From: an uncultured Bacteroidales bacterium
GTDB lineage: Bacteria; Bacteroidota; Bacteroidia; Bacteroidales; Paludibacteraceae
DNA length: 64,000 bases
Direction of reading: 5' to 3'
Assembly: GCA_900316995.1 (NCBI GenBank)
Contig: ONEZ01000002.1
Location: 62,001-126,000 of the forward strand
Shown here: positions 9,075-18,082 of the stretch, piece after piece
Numbering within the stretch: position 1 is the first letter of the stretch
How the letters are laid out: the number at the start of each line of letters is the position of its first letter
Translations under genes and position numbers: made by a program
Notes under the pieces: model-generated
What the model was told of the DNA's origin: nothing
The model's input: the letters and a program-made list of their open reading frames with translations, nothing else
Databases searched by the model: none

Positions 9075-9091
9075 TATTATGAAAATCAAAA

Positions 9092-9137
9092 TCTACACCG
9101 CAATTTACTGCAAACTTGCACTAAGTTGCGGTGTAGA
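9092..9137. repeat. Palindrome 2: near-perfect 46-nt inverted repeat
   Basis: Outer arms TCTACACCGCAA (9092-9103) and TTGCGGTGTAGA (9126-9137) pair perfectly over 12 bp. Inside, TTTA/TAAG and then TGCAA/TTGCA also pair, with a single C-C mismatch between them. The centre TGCAAACTTGCA is almost symmetric. No T-run follows on either strand, so it is not a standard terminator. Confidence 0.85.
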
Positions 9138-9145
9138 AATATAAG

Positions 9146-9187
9146 TTATCCGCATTTTACTGCAAGTTTGCACCTTTTTGCGGATAA
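9146..9187. repeat. Palindrome 3 with the same core but a different stem
   Basis: Outer arms TTATCCGCA (9146-9154) and TGCGGATAA (9179-9187), 9 bp perfect. The interior TTTTACTGCAAGTTTGCACC is nearly the same as in palindrome 2, while the outer stem has a different sequence but stays fully paired. It ends 29 bp before the -7-like box of the ATPase gene. Confidence 0.82.
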
Positions 9188-9215
9188 AATTAGCGGTTTT
9201 GTCAAAAAAATAGCG

Positions 9216-9224
9216 TACCTTTAC
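9216..9224 (+). promoter_or_regulatory. Probable -7 box of the DUF4143 ATPase gene
   Basis: TACCTTTAC, one mismatch from TAnnTTTGC, with TTTTG at 9197-9201 as a candidate -33 element. It lies 22 bp upstream of the ATG at 9246. Confidence 0.5.
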
Positions 9225-9245
9225 AGGCAACAAATTATATTTGCT

Positions 9246-10502
9246 ATGGAGTACGTCAAAAGAGAAACTTATCTGCAGAAACTGATTGACCGCATGGACA
9301 ATAATGAGGTTAAGATAATTACCGGTCCCAGACGGTCGGGCAAGTCATGGCTACTTAGCCATATCTTTTATGACTACCTTTTGACGCAGGACGTACCTGA
9401 GCAGAATATTATCCACATATCGTTCGATATGGATGATGAAACAAATCAGACGGAGCTTCTCAACGCCAAGGCTCTTAAAGATTATCTGTATGGTCGCATA
9501 ACCAGTACTGAAGAGCATTATTATGTTATGCTTGATGAGGTGCAGGATGTTGAGGGGTTTGAACGTATTGTGAACGGTCTTAACAACAAGCCAAACGTCG
9601 ATGTCTATATTACAGGCAGTAACAGTCACTTTCTTAGCAGTGACATTAACACCATATTCCGTGGCAGAGGGGATGAAGTTCATGTGTATCCATTTTCCTT
9701 TAACGAATTTTGCAGCGGCAGGACAGAGTCTGTGAATGAACTATGGAAGGAGTATTACACATACGGCGGACTGCCTGGACTCAAGAATCATCGCACCCCA
9801 GAGCAGAAGACCGCCTATTTGCAAAGATTGTGGAACAAAACTTATCTGAACGATATAATTGACCGTCACAAAATAAGGAATACAGAGGCTCTTAATGCCT
9901 TAACGGACGCTATGTGCTCTTCTGTAGGTAGCGTGAGCAATCCAAGCAAACTGAGCAACACAATACAGTCTGTAATGCACATAAAGACAGACCGTGAAAC
10001 TGTTACGACCTATATGGGTTATTTGAAGGAAGCCTATCTTTTTGAGGAAGCCTCAAGGTATGATATTAAGGGCAAACGCTATTTTGAATCTGTTAGGAAA
10101 TGGTACGCTACAGACATAGGTCTGCGTAACGCCCGTCTGAACTTCCGCCAACAAGAGATTACTCACATTATGGAGAACATAATTTACAACCATCTGCGTA
10201 TTTGGGGGTATTTGGTAGATGTAGGCGTGGTTAATGCTCGTGTTATGAATTCCGGCAAACAGGAGAGCCGTCAGTATGAGGTTGACTTTATAGCCACTAA
10301 CGGTCAGGAGAAGTACTATATCCAGTCTGCCTTCAGTTTGGCGGATGACTCCAAGCGTGAACAGGAGCTGCAGTCTCTCCGCCATATTGATGACAGTTTC
10401 CGCAAGATAGTTGTCCAAGGTGATGACATAGCCCCATACACTGACAACAACGGCTTCACCTTTATAGGTTTGTTTGATTTCTTAAAGCATGGGCTAAAGT
10501 AA
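9246..10502 (+). CDS. AAA ATPase with DUF4143 domain
   Basis: 418 residues from the ATG at 9246 (MEYVKRETYLQKLIDRM); in-frame codons upstream run through the palindromes and promoter and are rejected. Residues 15-150 are an AAA_14-type ATPase: Walker A GPRRSGKSWLL, Walker B YVMLDEVQD, then VYITGSNSHFLSSD with the sensor and Arg-rich segment FRGRGDEVHVYPFSF. Residues 185-400 are the DUF4143 region with a nuclease-like motif (YEVDFIATNGQEKYYIQ) near the C-terminus. Many such proteins occur per Bacteroidales genome; their physiological role is not established. It stands alone, between two inverted FISUMP genes, and is preceded by three palindromes that may be its operator or a linked repeat element. 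Confidence 0.88.
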   Translation: MEYVKRETYLQKLIDRMDNNEVKIITGPRRSGKSWLLSHIFYDYLLTQDVPEQNIIHISFDMDDETNQTELLNAKALKDYLYGRITSTEEHYYVMLDEVQDVEGFERIVNGLNNKPNVDVYITGSNSHFLSSDINTIFRGRGDEVHVYPFSFNEFCSGRTESVNELWKEYYTYGGLPGLKNHRTPEQKTAYLQRLWNKTYLNDIIDRHKIRNTEALNALTDAMCSSVGSVSNPSKLSNTIQSVMHIKTDRETVTTYMGYLKEAYLFEEASRYDIKGKRYFESVRKWYATDIGLRNARLNFRQQEITHIMENIIYNHLRIWGYLVDVGVVNARVMNSGKQESRQYEVDFIATNGQEKYYIQSAFSLADDSKREQELQSLRHIDDSFRKIVVQGDDIAPYTDNNGFTFIGLFDFLKHGLK

Positions 10503-10520
10503 TACACCTTCTCCGCATAA

Positions 10521-10560
10521 TAGAAAAAGCGTTAAACCGTAAGGTTTAACGCTTTTTCTA
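10521..10560. terminator. Bidirectional terminator between the ATPase and FISUMP gene 2
   Basis: Perfect 18-bp stem (10521-10538 with 10543-10560), loop GTAA, with A and T runs at the ends. Relative to the hairpin at 8111, the G-C pair next to ACC has become A-T on both arms (GCGTTAGACC versus GCGTTAAACC), so pairing is conserved. Confidence 0.92.
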
Positions 10561-10576
10561 TTGATTCTGAGTGTTT

Positions 10577-11605
10577 TTAGTCCTTCACACAGCGGACACT
10601 TAGAGCAAAAGATCTAAGATTTTCATTTATAGAAATCGAAGGAGAATTATAATTCAAGTAGACGAAATTTGCATCTGTATTAGCGCCAGGCCCAACAGTA
10701 GGCGTGCTTGCCGTCCAAAAATAGGCTTGCGATCCAACCTTACTAACTTGAGAGCCTTCGCCAAAACCAGCTGGTAAACATGCAAATGAGAAATTATCCG
10801 TACCATTCCAATCATTGTACCAACCTGCTTTGCTCTTCAACTTATCTGCCTCATACGAACCTCCACAGTTATCTATAAGGGTCTCATACTCCTTCCGTGT
10901 GGGCACGTGCCAGCCGTTTGGACAAATACCCTGTCGGTTGCCGCTAAATGGCTCCACTTCCGCTACGTTTTCAACACCTACAACAGCTGCCCAGCTATAC
11001 ATGTAGCCTAATTTATCTATTTGCTGTAAAAGTTCTTCTGTAACATAGTTCTCATCGAACCAGTTGTTTCTGTCTGAGGCATCTACACAATATGGCTTAT
11101 ACGTAACGCTTTTAGGTTCCAAATAAGAGTATTTAGTAATATCAGCACCTTTTCTCTCACTCTGAGTGTCATATTTTTCACAGCGCATATTCTCTGCCAT
11201 CCACACTTGATTGCCAATCTTAACACAGGGGTATCTATTTTTACAAATATCCGTAATAAATCCTTTGTCCACAATAATATCACATGTTGCGGTTTTACCA
11301 TCGGCGGTTGCAGTTATTGTTGTATTTCCATTCCCAACACTGGTAACAAGACCGGTGGCGCTCACAGTCGCCACATCTGTTTTAGATGAAGTCCACGTAA
11401 CTTTTGGATTTGTGGCATTAGCTGGAAGCACGGTGGCTTCAAGCTGCAAAGCCTCACCTAAATCAGAAAAAGCATACGATGAAATTGACAGTGTTACAGA
11501 CTGTACTTGAACTTCAGCAGCCGGCTCACTCTTTTTCTCATTGCACCCTGACAGGACCAGCAGTGCAAATGTCATAATTAATGATAATGTAGTTGATTTT
11601 TTCAT
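10577..11605 (-). CDS. FISUMP-domain lipoprotein with Ig-like (Big_2) domain, copy 2
   Basis: 342 residues from the ATG at 11605. Signal peptide and lipobox (LLVLSGC, Cys21) are almost identical to copy 1. Residues about 35-115 form a bacterial Ig-like Big_2 domain (TLSISSYAFSDLGEALQL, VTWTSSKTDVATV, NGNTTITATADGKTATCDI) that copy 1 lacks. The FISUMP domain follows with GICPNGWHVPT and the terminal FALSVRCVKD. It is probably a surface lipoprotein whose Ig domain lifts the FISUMP domain from the membrane. The two copies look like a duplication of a whole unit (promoter, gene, terminator) with later gain or loss of the Ig domain. Confidence 0.88.
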   Translation of the reverse strand: MKKSTTLSLIMTFALLVLSGCNEKKSEPAAEVQVQSVTLSISSYAFSDLGEALQLEATVLPANATNPKVTWTSSKTDVATVSATGLVTSVGNGNTTITATADGKTATCDIIVDKGFITDICKNRYPCVKIGNQVWMAENMRCEKYDTQSERKGADITKYSYLEPKSVTYKPYCVDASDRNNWFDENYVTEELLQQIDKLGYMYSWAAVVGVENVAEVEPFSGNRQGICPNGWHVPTRKEYETLIDNCGGSYEADKLKSKAGWYNDWNGTDNFSFACLPAGFGEGSQVSKVGSQAYFWTASTPTVGPGANTDANFVYLNYNSPSISINENLRSFALSVRCVKD

Positions 11606-11634
11606 GTTCAAAAATTGAATTTGGTTTATCGTTT

Positions 11635-11643
11635 GCAAAAATA
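11635..11643 (-). promoter_or_regulatory. Promoter -7 box of FISUMP gene 2
   Basis: On the minus strand TATTTTTGC followed by AAACGATAAACC, the same leader as FISUMP gene 1. About 30 bp upstream of the ATG at 11605. Confidence 0.65.
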
Positions 11644-11675
11644 TACATAAATAGGAGGAAATGCAAATAAATTTG

Positions 11676-14600
11676 TTATTGTAGCTTTTGCTCCTCTTTG
11701 AGGCGTTGCTTCTCCTCTTTCTGGCGGGCCTTCTCAGTTTTTTGGTTAGCTACGTACTCTTTATGACGGCGACGGCGGTCTTCACGCAGAGCCTTTTTGG
11801 CGGCTTTGATTTTTGCCTTCTGAGCCTTTTCTTTCTCTTTCTTTTCCTTGGCGGCGGCCTTCTCCTCAGGGGTTTTCTTACGCAGTAGTTCTTTATATGT
11901 CTTGCCAAGATTCTCCCAAGTGTCAAACGTCTCCTTATACATTATACCAAGTCCTTGTGTATATAGAGCGGTGGAGTAGAGCATGTCGTTTGTTTTATTG
12001 TAGGCCTTTAGGCGGAAACGGCCAGATGGGGTGAGTTTGTACTCCACATCAAAGTCACCAATAAAGTTCTCCTGTCCGTACTGGCGGCGGTAACCCAGAT
12101 TGCTGTTTATAATAAGGCGGTTATTGAACAGGTTTGTGGATACGTTCACTGCTACGGAGTAGTTGTTTGTGGCATCTTTGTTGGCGTCATTATAGTTCAC
12201 CCCAAAGTTCACATCCTTGCTAATTTGTGACATCCAGTAGTTAAGCTGGCTTGATATGGTGGATGTGGCGAACGATGTGGCTATTGAGCTTGTACTTGTG
12301 GAAGCGAGCTGCGGGTTGTAGAACTTGCCAAACAGAAGCAGGAACACCATTTGCTGTGTCATCATATCTTCTGTGTTTATAGTGGCCTTGACACGGCGCA
12401 CCACCTCATCATCAGCGCCAGGCAGTTCAATGTCAAACTTAATCTGTGGCTCCTGAAGGTTACCTGTTATGCGTGCTATACAGTTCACCTTAACAGAATT
12501 TGACTTTATATCCTGCAACATGCTCTCTTCAAGAAGGTCAGAGAGTGATGCCGTGGTCTGATACTTGGCCGTGATGTTAAGAATACCGTTCATAGGGTCG
12601 CCGTCAAACGATATGCTGCTGTTTTCGCCCACCTCAAACTTTTTTCGTATGGTGCCTTGCAGGGAGAAGTCATACGCACCTTGCGTAATGTCAAACTTGC
12701 CGTATAACTTCACATCGGCGTTCTGGTCCACATTCACCTTGATATTACCGTTACCACGGGCTCGTATCACATCGCCGCTGTGGGCGTCAAGAATAATCTG
12801 CGCCTCCACGGCAGGTGTAGCCTCAATGGTGAGATCCACGTTAAGAATAGAGTTTGGCGCCACCTCTGAGAATCGTTTCTTACGCCGTTCCAGAGCCGTT
12901 GCGCTACGCCGTATGGTATCTTTGCGTACAAATGTAATAAACTGATTGTCAGTGGCTGTGCGGTAGCTGTCGAGCGGTACGGCAAAGAAGCTTCCCTCCT
13001 CAGGCTTGGCGGAAACTATAATGTCCACCTTGCTCTCGTCGCCCACAATCATAGCCTTCCCTGATGCATAGACGGTGCCGTAAAAGTCAGGGAAATCAGC
13101 GGCAGTGGTGTTAAGCACCTGCGTGTTGTCTATCTGGAACCCTATCTGGAACTTGAACTTCTGGAACAGGTGGTGCGTTACAAGACCGTCTATAACGCCA
13201 TGATTCCCATGGTCATCATAGATGTCTATATCTTTAAATATAAAGCGGTCACGTTTAATATGGACGGAGTCTGCAAAGTGGAATGTGGAGCCTAAGTAGT
13301 CTATGCCTAATTTGGCGTCGTGTACGTATGCGTCACCCCACAGCTCTATGGCGTCAAACTTGCCGCCTACAGAGAGATTTCCGTTTGCTATTCCGTCCAT
13401 CTCATGCGAGAAAGTCACAAGATACGGCTCAATAAAGCCTAAAGGAAGTTCGTTTATTTTACACTCAAGCAACATACTCTCCTCCAGTGGTGATACATAG
13501 CCGTTTACGTATGATGTGTCTTGTGTGGAGTTGACCACAGTGCCGCTCAGCTCTATGCGCTTGTTCTCTGGGTTAAACTTGGCTTTTGCCCACACATCTG
13601 CTATAGGGTGGCGGTTCAATCCAAACTGCTTGACCTCCACATCGGCGTTAATAATAGGGTCTTTATTAAGCGCACCGCCTATGACAACTTTACCTGTAGC
13701 TATTCCAAGTAGTTTGATGTCAGGCATATATGCCACCTCACTAATGTATGACAAATCCACGCCCTTTAGATCCACGCTTATAAAATTGCCCTTTATATCA
13801 CGGTTTATGCCACCCTTGAGCCTCAGATACTGGTCTGTGCTTTCAAAGGAGAGGTCTTTGACAATCAGTTTGTGCTCATCAAAGAATATGGTTCCCTTGT
13901 TTATGGTCCAGAGTGAGTCGCTCATAATAATCTCAGACTCCTGTACTGTACATAGCAGCTCTATGTTTGCATCGCTGTGCTTGGGCTTGAAGAATTCGGT
14001 GGATAACTTTATGTCTCCGCTAAAATCCTTCTCCACAGTGTTTATAAAATTGAAGTTCAGGTCTGCCACGTTATTCTCCACACCTGCGTTCAGTTTTAGG
14101 TAGGTGGTGTCAAGGAATGTTTTGTAAATGGTGCTGACGTCAGCCTTAAGCCTTCCGCCATGCGAGTTCACAAACACCTTTAAAGAATCCATGGTGTTAT
14201 TGCCCAATGTTATGTTGTTTGTGGTTACATTCAGGTCAAAGTAATCGTCGTAGTCTGAGAATGAGCCCATTACATACGTAGTGTCCTCTATTGTGTTCTT
14301 GATGTTGAAAATGTCAGCGATGTCAGAAATAGGTGATATTTTCATCCTGAAATCCAGACGGTTTGAGCTTTTCATCTTATGAGTCTCGATAGGCTTGAGG
14401 TTTGTAAGCTCACGAGCCACCTGATACTGCAAGTTGTTAAACAGGGTGGATAGAGTGTATTCACCGTCCACATCAGCCTCTATGAGAGGTGAACGCACTG
14501 TAATATGCTGCTCCTCATTGTGTTTTGAGATGTTAACATCAAGGCTGTCAATCACATACACAAGACCGTCATTGCCTATGCAAATTGAGTCTGTAAACAA

Positions 14601-16352
14601 ATACCCTGTAATGTCATCAATGCTGGTAAATTCAGCTCTTGCATCTATGTCGGCTGAAATATTAAGCGTGGGGTAGTCTGGCGTGAACCCCATGTTGCCT
14701 AATTTGAGAGTGTCAGAGCGTAGCTTGAGTGTGGCAAGCTTGTTTGTGGAAGTCCCGTCAAAAAATAAATCAGCATACAAGTTTCCGTTGCCGTTTTCAT
14801 CATTAAAAGTTACGTTAGCTACTGCTTTGTCTGAGTTAAAGATACCGTCAATATTGAAATCCTTGAATGTGTATCCGTTATACTCAAAAGACTTTATCCT
14901 GCCTGCTGCAGTAGTGGCAAAACGTTTTTTCCCTATGTAATATACACCGTTAGCATTAAGATTAAAGGTGAGCTTGCCAATCTTCATCTCATCACCAAAT
15001 ATCTTAGCAAAATCAAAATTGTCAAGCCCCACATTACCGTCTATGGATACGGCATCTGTATCTGGATTATGTCCTATATGTGCGTTAGTCTTTATATTGC
15101 CGGCGTTGGTGCTTAAAGTGCCGGCGTATTTTGTGCTTTTAAGGGTGCCCATCACTGCACCTTTGAAGTTAGCCTTTGTAAAACCTTCAATCTCCTTAGG
15201 CAGTTTGAATGGCTTGCCTGTCAGGTCTGATACGGTATTCTCTATGTCGGCACGGTCAGTTCCCACGTTATTTATAAAGGCGAGCAGTGATATTTGGTTA
15301 AGGCCGTTTATGCCTCCGGTTTTAATGGCTTCCGCAATTTTAAGGAGCTTGGCACGCATGTTAAGGTTAGTGTTTGTGCCATAGCTTATGTCTATAAGGC
15401 GTATGTCAAGGTTGCCGTGCTCATACTCCATAAAGGTTCTTATGTTCAGCCCGTGACGCATATTGCCTGCCTCTGGTACAAATGGCGCCAAATCCCTGCC
15501 GTATATCTGAGTCCGCTGTGTGCTGAAACGGGCGGTGGCATTGGCGGCAAGCAGTGACGGGTGCGCAAGCTGTGACAAACTGTCAAGCAGAATCTCCGCC
15601 ACAGGAATGTTAATCTCACTTTGCGTAAGCTTCAGCTTAAAATCCTCCAATGCAATGCGGTTATTGCCCAAGATGGTTTTGAACCCTAACTGTGACACCT
15701 TGATGCCGCTTTTCTCACGCAGAGAGAATTTTTCAAGCACAAAATTCACAGAATCTGCGGCGGCATGGTTCAGCGATGCCAGAATATTTATGTCTGAGAT
15801 GTGAATGTGTGCAGGGTCAAAAAGGCCGTCGCTTCTTGGCTCCACCTGTGTGTTGTCAATGTGTATGCTGCAATCTCTCAGTTGTACGTCAGGAGCGTCA
15901 AATGTGAGCACAGGAGCCTCTGTCTGTGTGGTGTCCTGCAAGGCGTCAATAATAAATTGCAGATTTGTGCGCCCCGTTGAGTCTGTCTTCAGATAGAACT
16001 TGGCGCCGCCCACCTCTACATCGCGTATTGAAATTCTCTTACGGGCAAGTGCAGATATGCTCAGACGTGCTGTGAGGTCTTTTACGTATGCTAACGTGTC
16101 TGTGTCAAGGTCTTCAAGATATACGTCATGCAGTGATATTGACGCTGGCATCCTGTATTCTATATTGCCTATAGACACCTCAGTACCCAAAAACTTCCCC
16201 GCTTCAGCCGCCGCTTGGTCAACCACATAATTTTGAATGCCTCTGTTTGATAGCAAAAGCGTGATTATTAGCGGCAGTGAAAGTATAATAACCGCTAATA
16301 CTGTTATTATGGTAAGGAATTTTTTTATAACTTTGCGTCCTAATGTAAACAT
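11676..16352 (-). CDS. TamB-like translocation/assembly module protein
   Basis: 1558 residues. One N-terminal membrane anchor (about residues 12-34, FLTIITVLAVIILSLPLI), then a very long repetitive beta-rich region typical of AsmA/TamB proteins, and the C-terminal TamB (DUF490) domain at about 1080-1450 (SSISFDGDPMNGILNITAKY, VFLLLFGKFYNP, NVSTNLFNNRLIINSNLGYR). Proteins of this superfamily span the periplasm as a hydrophobic groove and move phospholipids or help outer-membrane protein assembly. The last 80 residues are highly charged (Lys/Glu/Arg), likely a coiled or disordered tail, a common feature in Bacteroidota versions. It is divergent from tsaD across 38 bp. Confidence 0.9.
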   Translation of the reverse strand: MFTLGRKVIKKFLTIITVLAVIILSLPLIITLLLSNRGIQNYVVDQAAAEAGKFLGTEVSIGNIEYRMPASISLHDVYLEDLDTDTLAYVKDLTARLSISALARKRISIRDVEVGGAKFYLKTDSTGRTNLQFIIDALQDTTQTEAPVLTFDAPDVQLRDCSIHIDNTQVEPRSDGLFDPAHIHISDINILASLNHAAADSVNFVLEKFSLREKSGIKVSQLGFKTILGNNRIALEDFKLKLTQSEINIPVAEILLDSLSQLAHPSLLAANATARFSTQRTQIYGRDLAPFVPEAGNMRHGLNIRTFMEYEHGNLDIRLIDISYGTNTNLNMRAKLLKIAEAIKTGGINGLNQISLLAFINNVGTDRADIENTVSDLTGKPFKLPKEIEGFTKANFKGAVMGTLKSTKYAGTLSTNAGNIKTNAHIGHNPDTDAVSIDGNVGLDNFDFAKIFGDEMKIGKLTFNLNANGVYYIGKKRFATTAAGRIKSFEYNGYTFKDFNIDGIFNSDKAVANVTFNDENGNGNLYADLFFDGTSTNKLATLKLRSDTLKLGNMGFTPDYPTLNISADIDARAEFTSIDDITGYLFTDSICIGNDGLVYVIDSLDVNISKHNEEQHITVRSPLIEADVDGEYTLSTLFNNLQYQVARELTNLKPIETHKMKSSNRLDFRMKISPISDIADIFNIKNTIEDTTYVMGSFSDYDDYFDLNVTTNNITLGNNTMDSLKVFVNSHGGRLKADVSTIYKTFLDTTYLKLNAGVENNVADLNFNFINTVEKDFSGDIKLSTEFFKPKHSDANIELLCTVQESEIIMSDSLWTINKGTIFFDEHKLIVKDLSFESTDQYLRLKGGINRDIKGNFISVDLKGVDLSYISEVAYMPDIKLLGIATGKVVIGGALNKDPIINADVEVKQFGLNRHPIADVWAKAKFNPENKRIELSGTVVNSTQDTSYVNGYVSPLEESMLLECKINELPLGFIEPYLVTFSHEMDGIANGNLSVGGKFDAIELWGDAYVHDAKLGIDYLGSTFHFADSVHIKRDRFIFKDIDIYDDHGNHGVIDGLVTHHLFQKFKFQIGFQIDNTQVLNTTAADFPDFYGTVYASGKAMIVGDESKVDIIVSAKPEEGSFFAVPLDSYRTATDNQFITFVRKDTIRRSATALERRKKRFSEVAPNSILNVDLTIEATPAVEAQIILDAHSGDVIRARGNGNIKVNVDQNADVKLYGKFDITQGAYDFSLQGTIRKKFEVGENSSISFDGDPMNGILNITAKYQTTASLSDLLEESMLQDIKSNSVKVNCIARITGNLQEPQIKFDIELPGADDEVVRRVKATINTEDMMTQQMVFLLLFGKFYNPQLASTSTSSIATSFATSTISSQLNYWMSQISKDVNFGVNYNDANKDATNNYSVAVNVSTNLFNNRLIINSNLGYRRQYGQENFIGDFDVEYKLTPSGRFRLKAYNKTNDMLYSTALYTQGLGIMYKETFDTWENLGKTYKELLRKKTPEEKAAAKEKKEKEKAQKAKIKAAKKALREDRRRRHKEYVANQKTEKARQKEEKQRLKEEQKLQ

Positions 16353-16390
16353 CTTACAAAAGTAGTAATAAATACGTTATCAGCACCTAT

Positions 16391-17425
16391 ATGGGGCAAG
16401 AAAATAATCATATTTTTATATTAGGTATAGAGTCATCATGCGATGACACCTCCGCAGCCATAATACGAGACGGCTACCTACTCTCAAATGTAATATCCTC
16501 ACAGGCGGTACACAGCGCATACGGCGGTGTGGTGCCGGAGTTGGCGTCAAGGGCGCATGAGGTGAATATTGTACCCACAGTGCATCAGGCCATTAAAATG
16601 GCAGGTATAGACAAGTCTGAGATAAACGCCATAGCCTATACCAGAGGTCCGGGGCTTATAGGGTCTCTGCTTGTGGGCACATCGTTTGCCAAGGGGCTGT
16701 CACTCTCATTAGGAGCTCCGCTTGTGGAAGTTAATCACTTGCAAGGACATATTCTGGCGCATTTTATCAAAGAGGAGGGAGTGGAGTCTCATATACCTGA
16801 GTTTCCGTTCCTATGCCTGCTCGTTTCAGGTGGAAACTCCCAGATAGTAATGGTAAAATCCCCCTCTGATATGCAGATAATAGGGCAGACGATAGATGAT
16901 GCCGCAGGAGAGGCTTTTGACAAGTGCGCAAAGATTATAGGTGGGCCTTACCCTGGCGGCCCATACGTTGACAAGCTTGCAAAAGAGGGCAATCCCAAGG
17001 CCTTTAACTTTGCCAAACCGCATATTCCGGGATATGACTACAGCTTTAGCGGCCTTAAAACATCATTCCTTTATCAGGTGAGGGATTTCCTTAAAGAGGA
17101 TGCTGATTTTATAGAGAAGAACCGTGCAGACCTTTGCGCCTCATTCCAGCGTGCTGTTATAGAGACTCTTATGGACAAACTGAAGCGTGCAGTCAAGGAT
17201 ACTGGCGTAAGGCGTGTGGCTGTGGCTGGCGGAGTGTCGGCAAACAGCGGGCTGCGTGGCGCATTCCAAGACGCCGCCCAGCGTTACGGCTGGGATATAT
17301 TCATCCCAAAATTCTCCTACACCACAGATAACGCCGCCATGATAGCCGTGGCTGGAATGTTCAAATATATGGCAGGGGAGTTTGATACCATAGATTCAGT
17401 TCCGTACTCGAGAACAATTGTGTAA
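16391..17425 (+). CDS. tsaD: tRNA N6-threonylcarbamoyladenosine synthase subunit TsaD
   Basis: 344 residues, normal length. GIESSCDDTSAAI at the N-terminus, the metal-binding HLQGH (in EVNHLQGHILAHF), the nucleotide-binding LLVSGGNSQIV, and GGVSANSGLR with TDNAAMIA near the C-terminus are TsaD signatures. It transfers the threonylcarbamoyl group to A37 of ANN-decoding tRNAs with TsaB and TsaE, which are not in this window. It faces tamB with only 38 bp between the starts, an arrangement I recall from other Bacteroidales. Confidence 0.97.
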   Translation: MGQENNHIFILGIESSCDDTSAAIIRDGYLLSNVISSQAVHSAYGGVVPELASRAHEVNIVPTVHQAIKMAGIDKSEINAIAYTRGPGLIGSLLVGTSFAKGLSLSLGAPLVEVNHLQGHILAHFIKEEGVESHIPEFPFLCLLVSGGNSQIVMVKSPSDMQIIGQTIDDAAGEAFDKCAKIIGGPYPGGPYVDKLAKEGNPKAFNFAKPHIPGYDYSFSGLKTSFLYQVRDFLKEDADFIEKNRADLCASFQRAVIETLMDKLKRAVKDTGVRRVAVAGGVSANSGLRGAFQDAAQRYGWDIFIPKFSYTTDNAAMIAVAGMFKYMAGEFDTIDSVPYSRTIV

Positions 17426-17435
17426 TGATAGAATT

Positions 17436-17519
17436 GGTGAATCGGTGACGTACTGATGACCGTTAGGGAATAACCGGTGAACCGAAAAAATAAAAATATG
17501 TACGATTAACCGATTAAAC
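17436..17519. repeat. Dispersed bipartite repeat, copy A
   Basis: Bases 17436-17476 are identical to 38526-38566 (41 nt, beginning GGTGAATCGGTGACGTACTG). A 17-nt right end at 17503-17519 (CGATTAACCGATTAAAC) is identical to 38586-38602. GGTGAATCGGT on the left is nearly complementary to ACCGATTAACC on the right, so the unit could fold. It lies between tsaD and the exosortase gene and ends 8 bp before that start codon. Confidence 0.85.
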
Positions 17520-17527
17520 GTCTTAAA

Positions 17528-18082
17528 ATGAAGGAGATTTTTAAATCATTAGCCTCCACAGCCTACTTCATAGTAGTGCTTCTCATAGTGCATTTTGTGT
17601 GGAGGGCAGGTTTTAGTGAAGGACACGACCTGTCAGGAAATGAGATAGTAACCTTTTACGGTGGTGATGTAACATCCTTCTTCTCCGTTATAAGCGGCTG
17701 GCTTACCAAGGCGGTGTATGATATTCTGGCATCGTGTACGTCTATGGCTATAGAGCTAAAAAAGAGTGCCATATACCTGGTAGAGCAGCAGACACCAATC
17801 AAGATAGTCTGGAACTGCACAGGCGTTAAGCAGATAGGCTTTTTCATGCTTCTTATACTATGCTATCCACGCCATTCATGGCACAAGATATGGTTCATAT
17901 TAGCTGGCGTGGTGGTGCTGTTTGCAGTGAACATACTTAGAATCACTGGTATAATTTACTTCTGCGATGCGGACATATCACGCTTTGAAACGCTCCATGA
18001 ACTTTCAAAATACGTTTACTACGGTATCATATTCCTTATTTGGATATTGTGGGACTGGAAAATTGCCGCAAATAGAAAATGA
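17528..18082 (+). CDS. Exosortase/archaeosortase-family membrane protein
   Basis: 184 residues with about five hydrophobic segments (11-26, 103-113, 121-143, 165-177 among them). The family catalytic triad appears: Cys97 in WNCTGVKQ, Arg138 in VNILRITG, and His157 in FETLHELSKY. Exosortases cut a C-terminal sorting signal and transfer exported proteins to a glycan or lipid; this is a short, single-domain version. No protein in this window has an obvious PEP-CTERM-like tail (motif, helix, basic end), so the substrate is unknown. Its stop overlaps the start of coaX (ATGA), placing it at the head of the envelope operon. Confidence 0.82.
   Translation: MKEIFKSLASTAYFIVVLLIVHFVWRAGFSEGHDLSGNEIVTFYGGDVTSFFSVISGWLTKAVYDILASCTSMAIELKKSAIYLVEQQTPIKIVWNCTGVKQIGFFMLLILCYPRHSWHKIWFILAGVVVLFAVNILRITGIIYFCDADISRFETLHELSKYVYYGIIFLIWILWDWKIAANRK

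Noticed and set aside
9126..9245. Longer N-terminus of the DUF4143 ATPase
   Set aside because: The added 40 residues would be coded by the palindromes and promoter; homologues begin near MEYVKR-like sequence.
8040..11660. Insertion sequence or integrated element around the DUF4143 gene
   Set aside because: No transposase or integrase and no clear target duplications; the palindromes are reported as repeats only.
14968..15384. Open reading frame on the plus strand inside tamB
   Set aside because: Complementary strand of a well-supported 1558-codon gene; composition mirrors the tamB codons and no promoter box precedes it.
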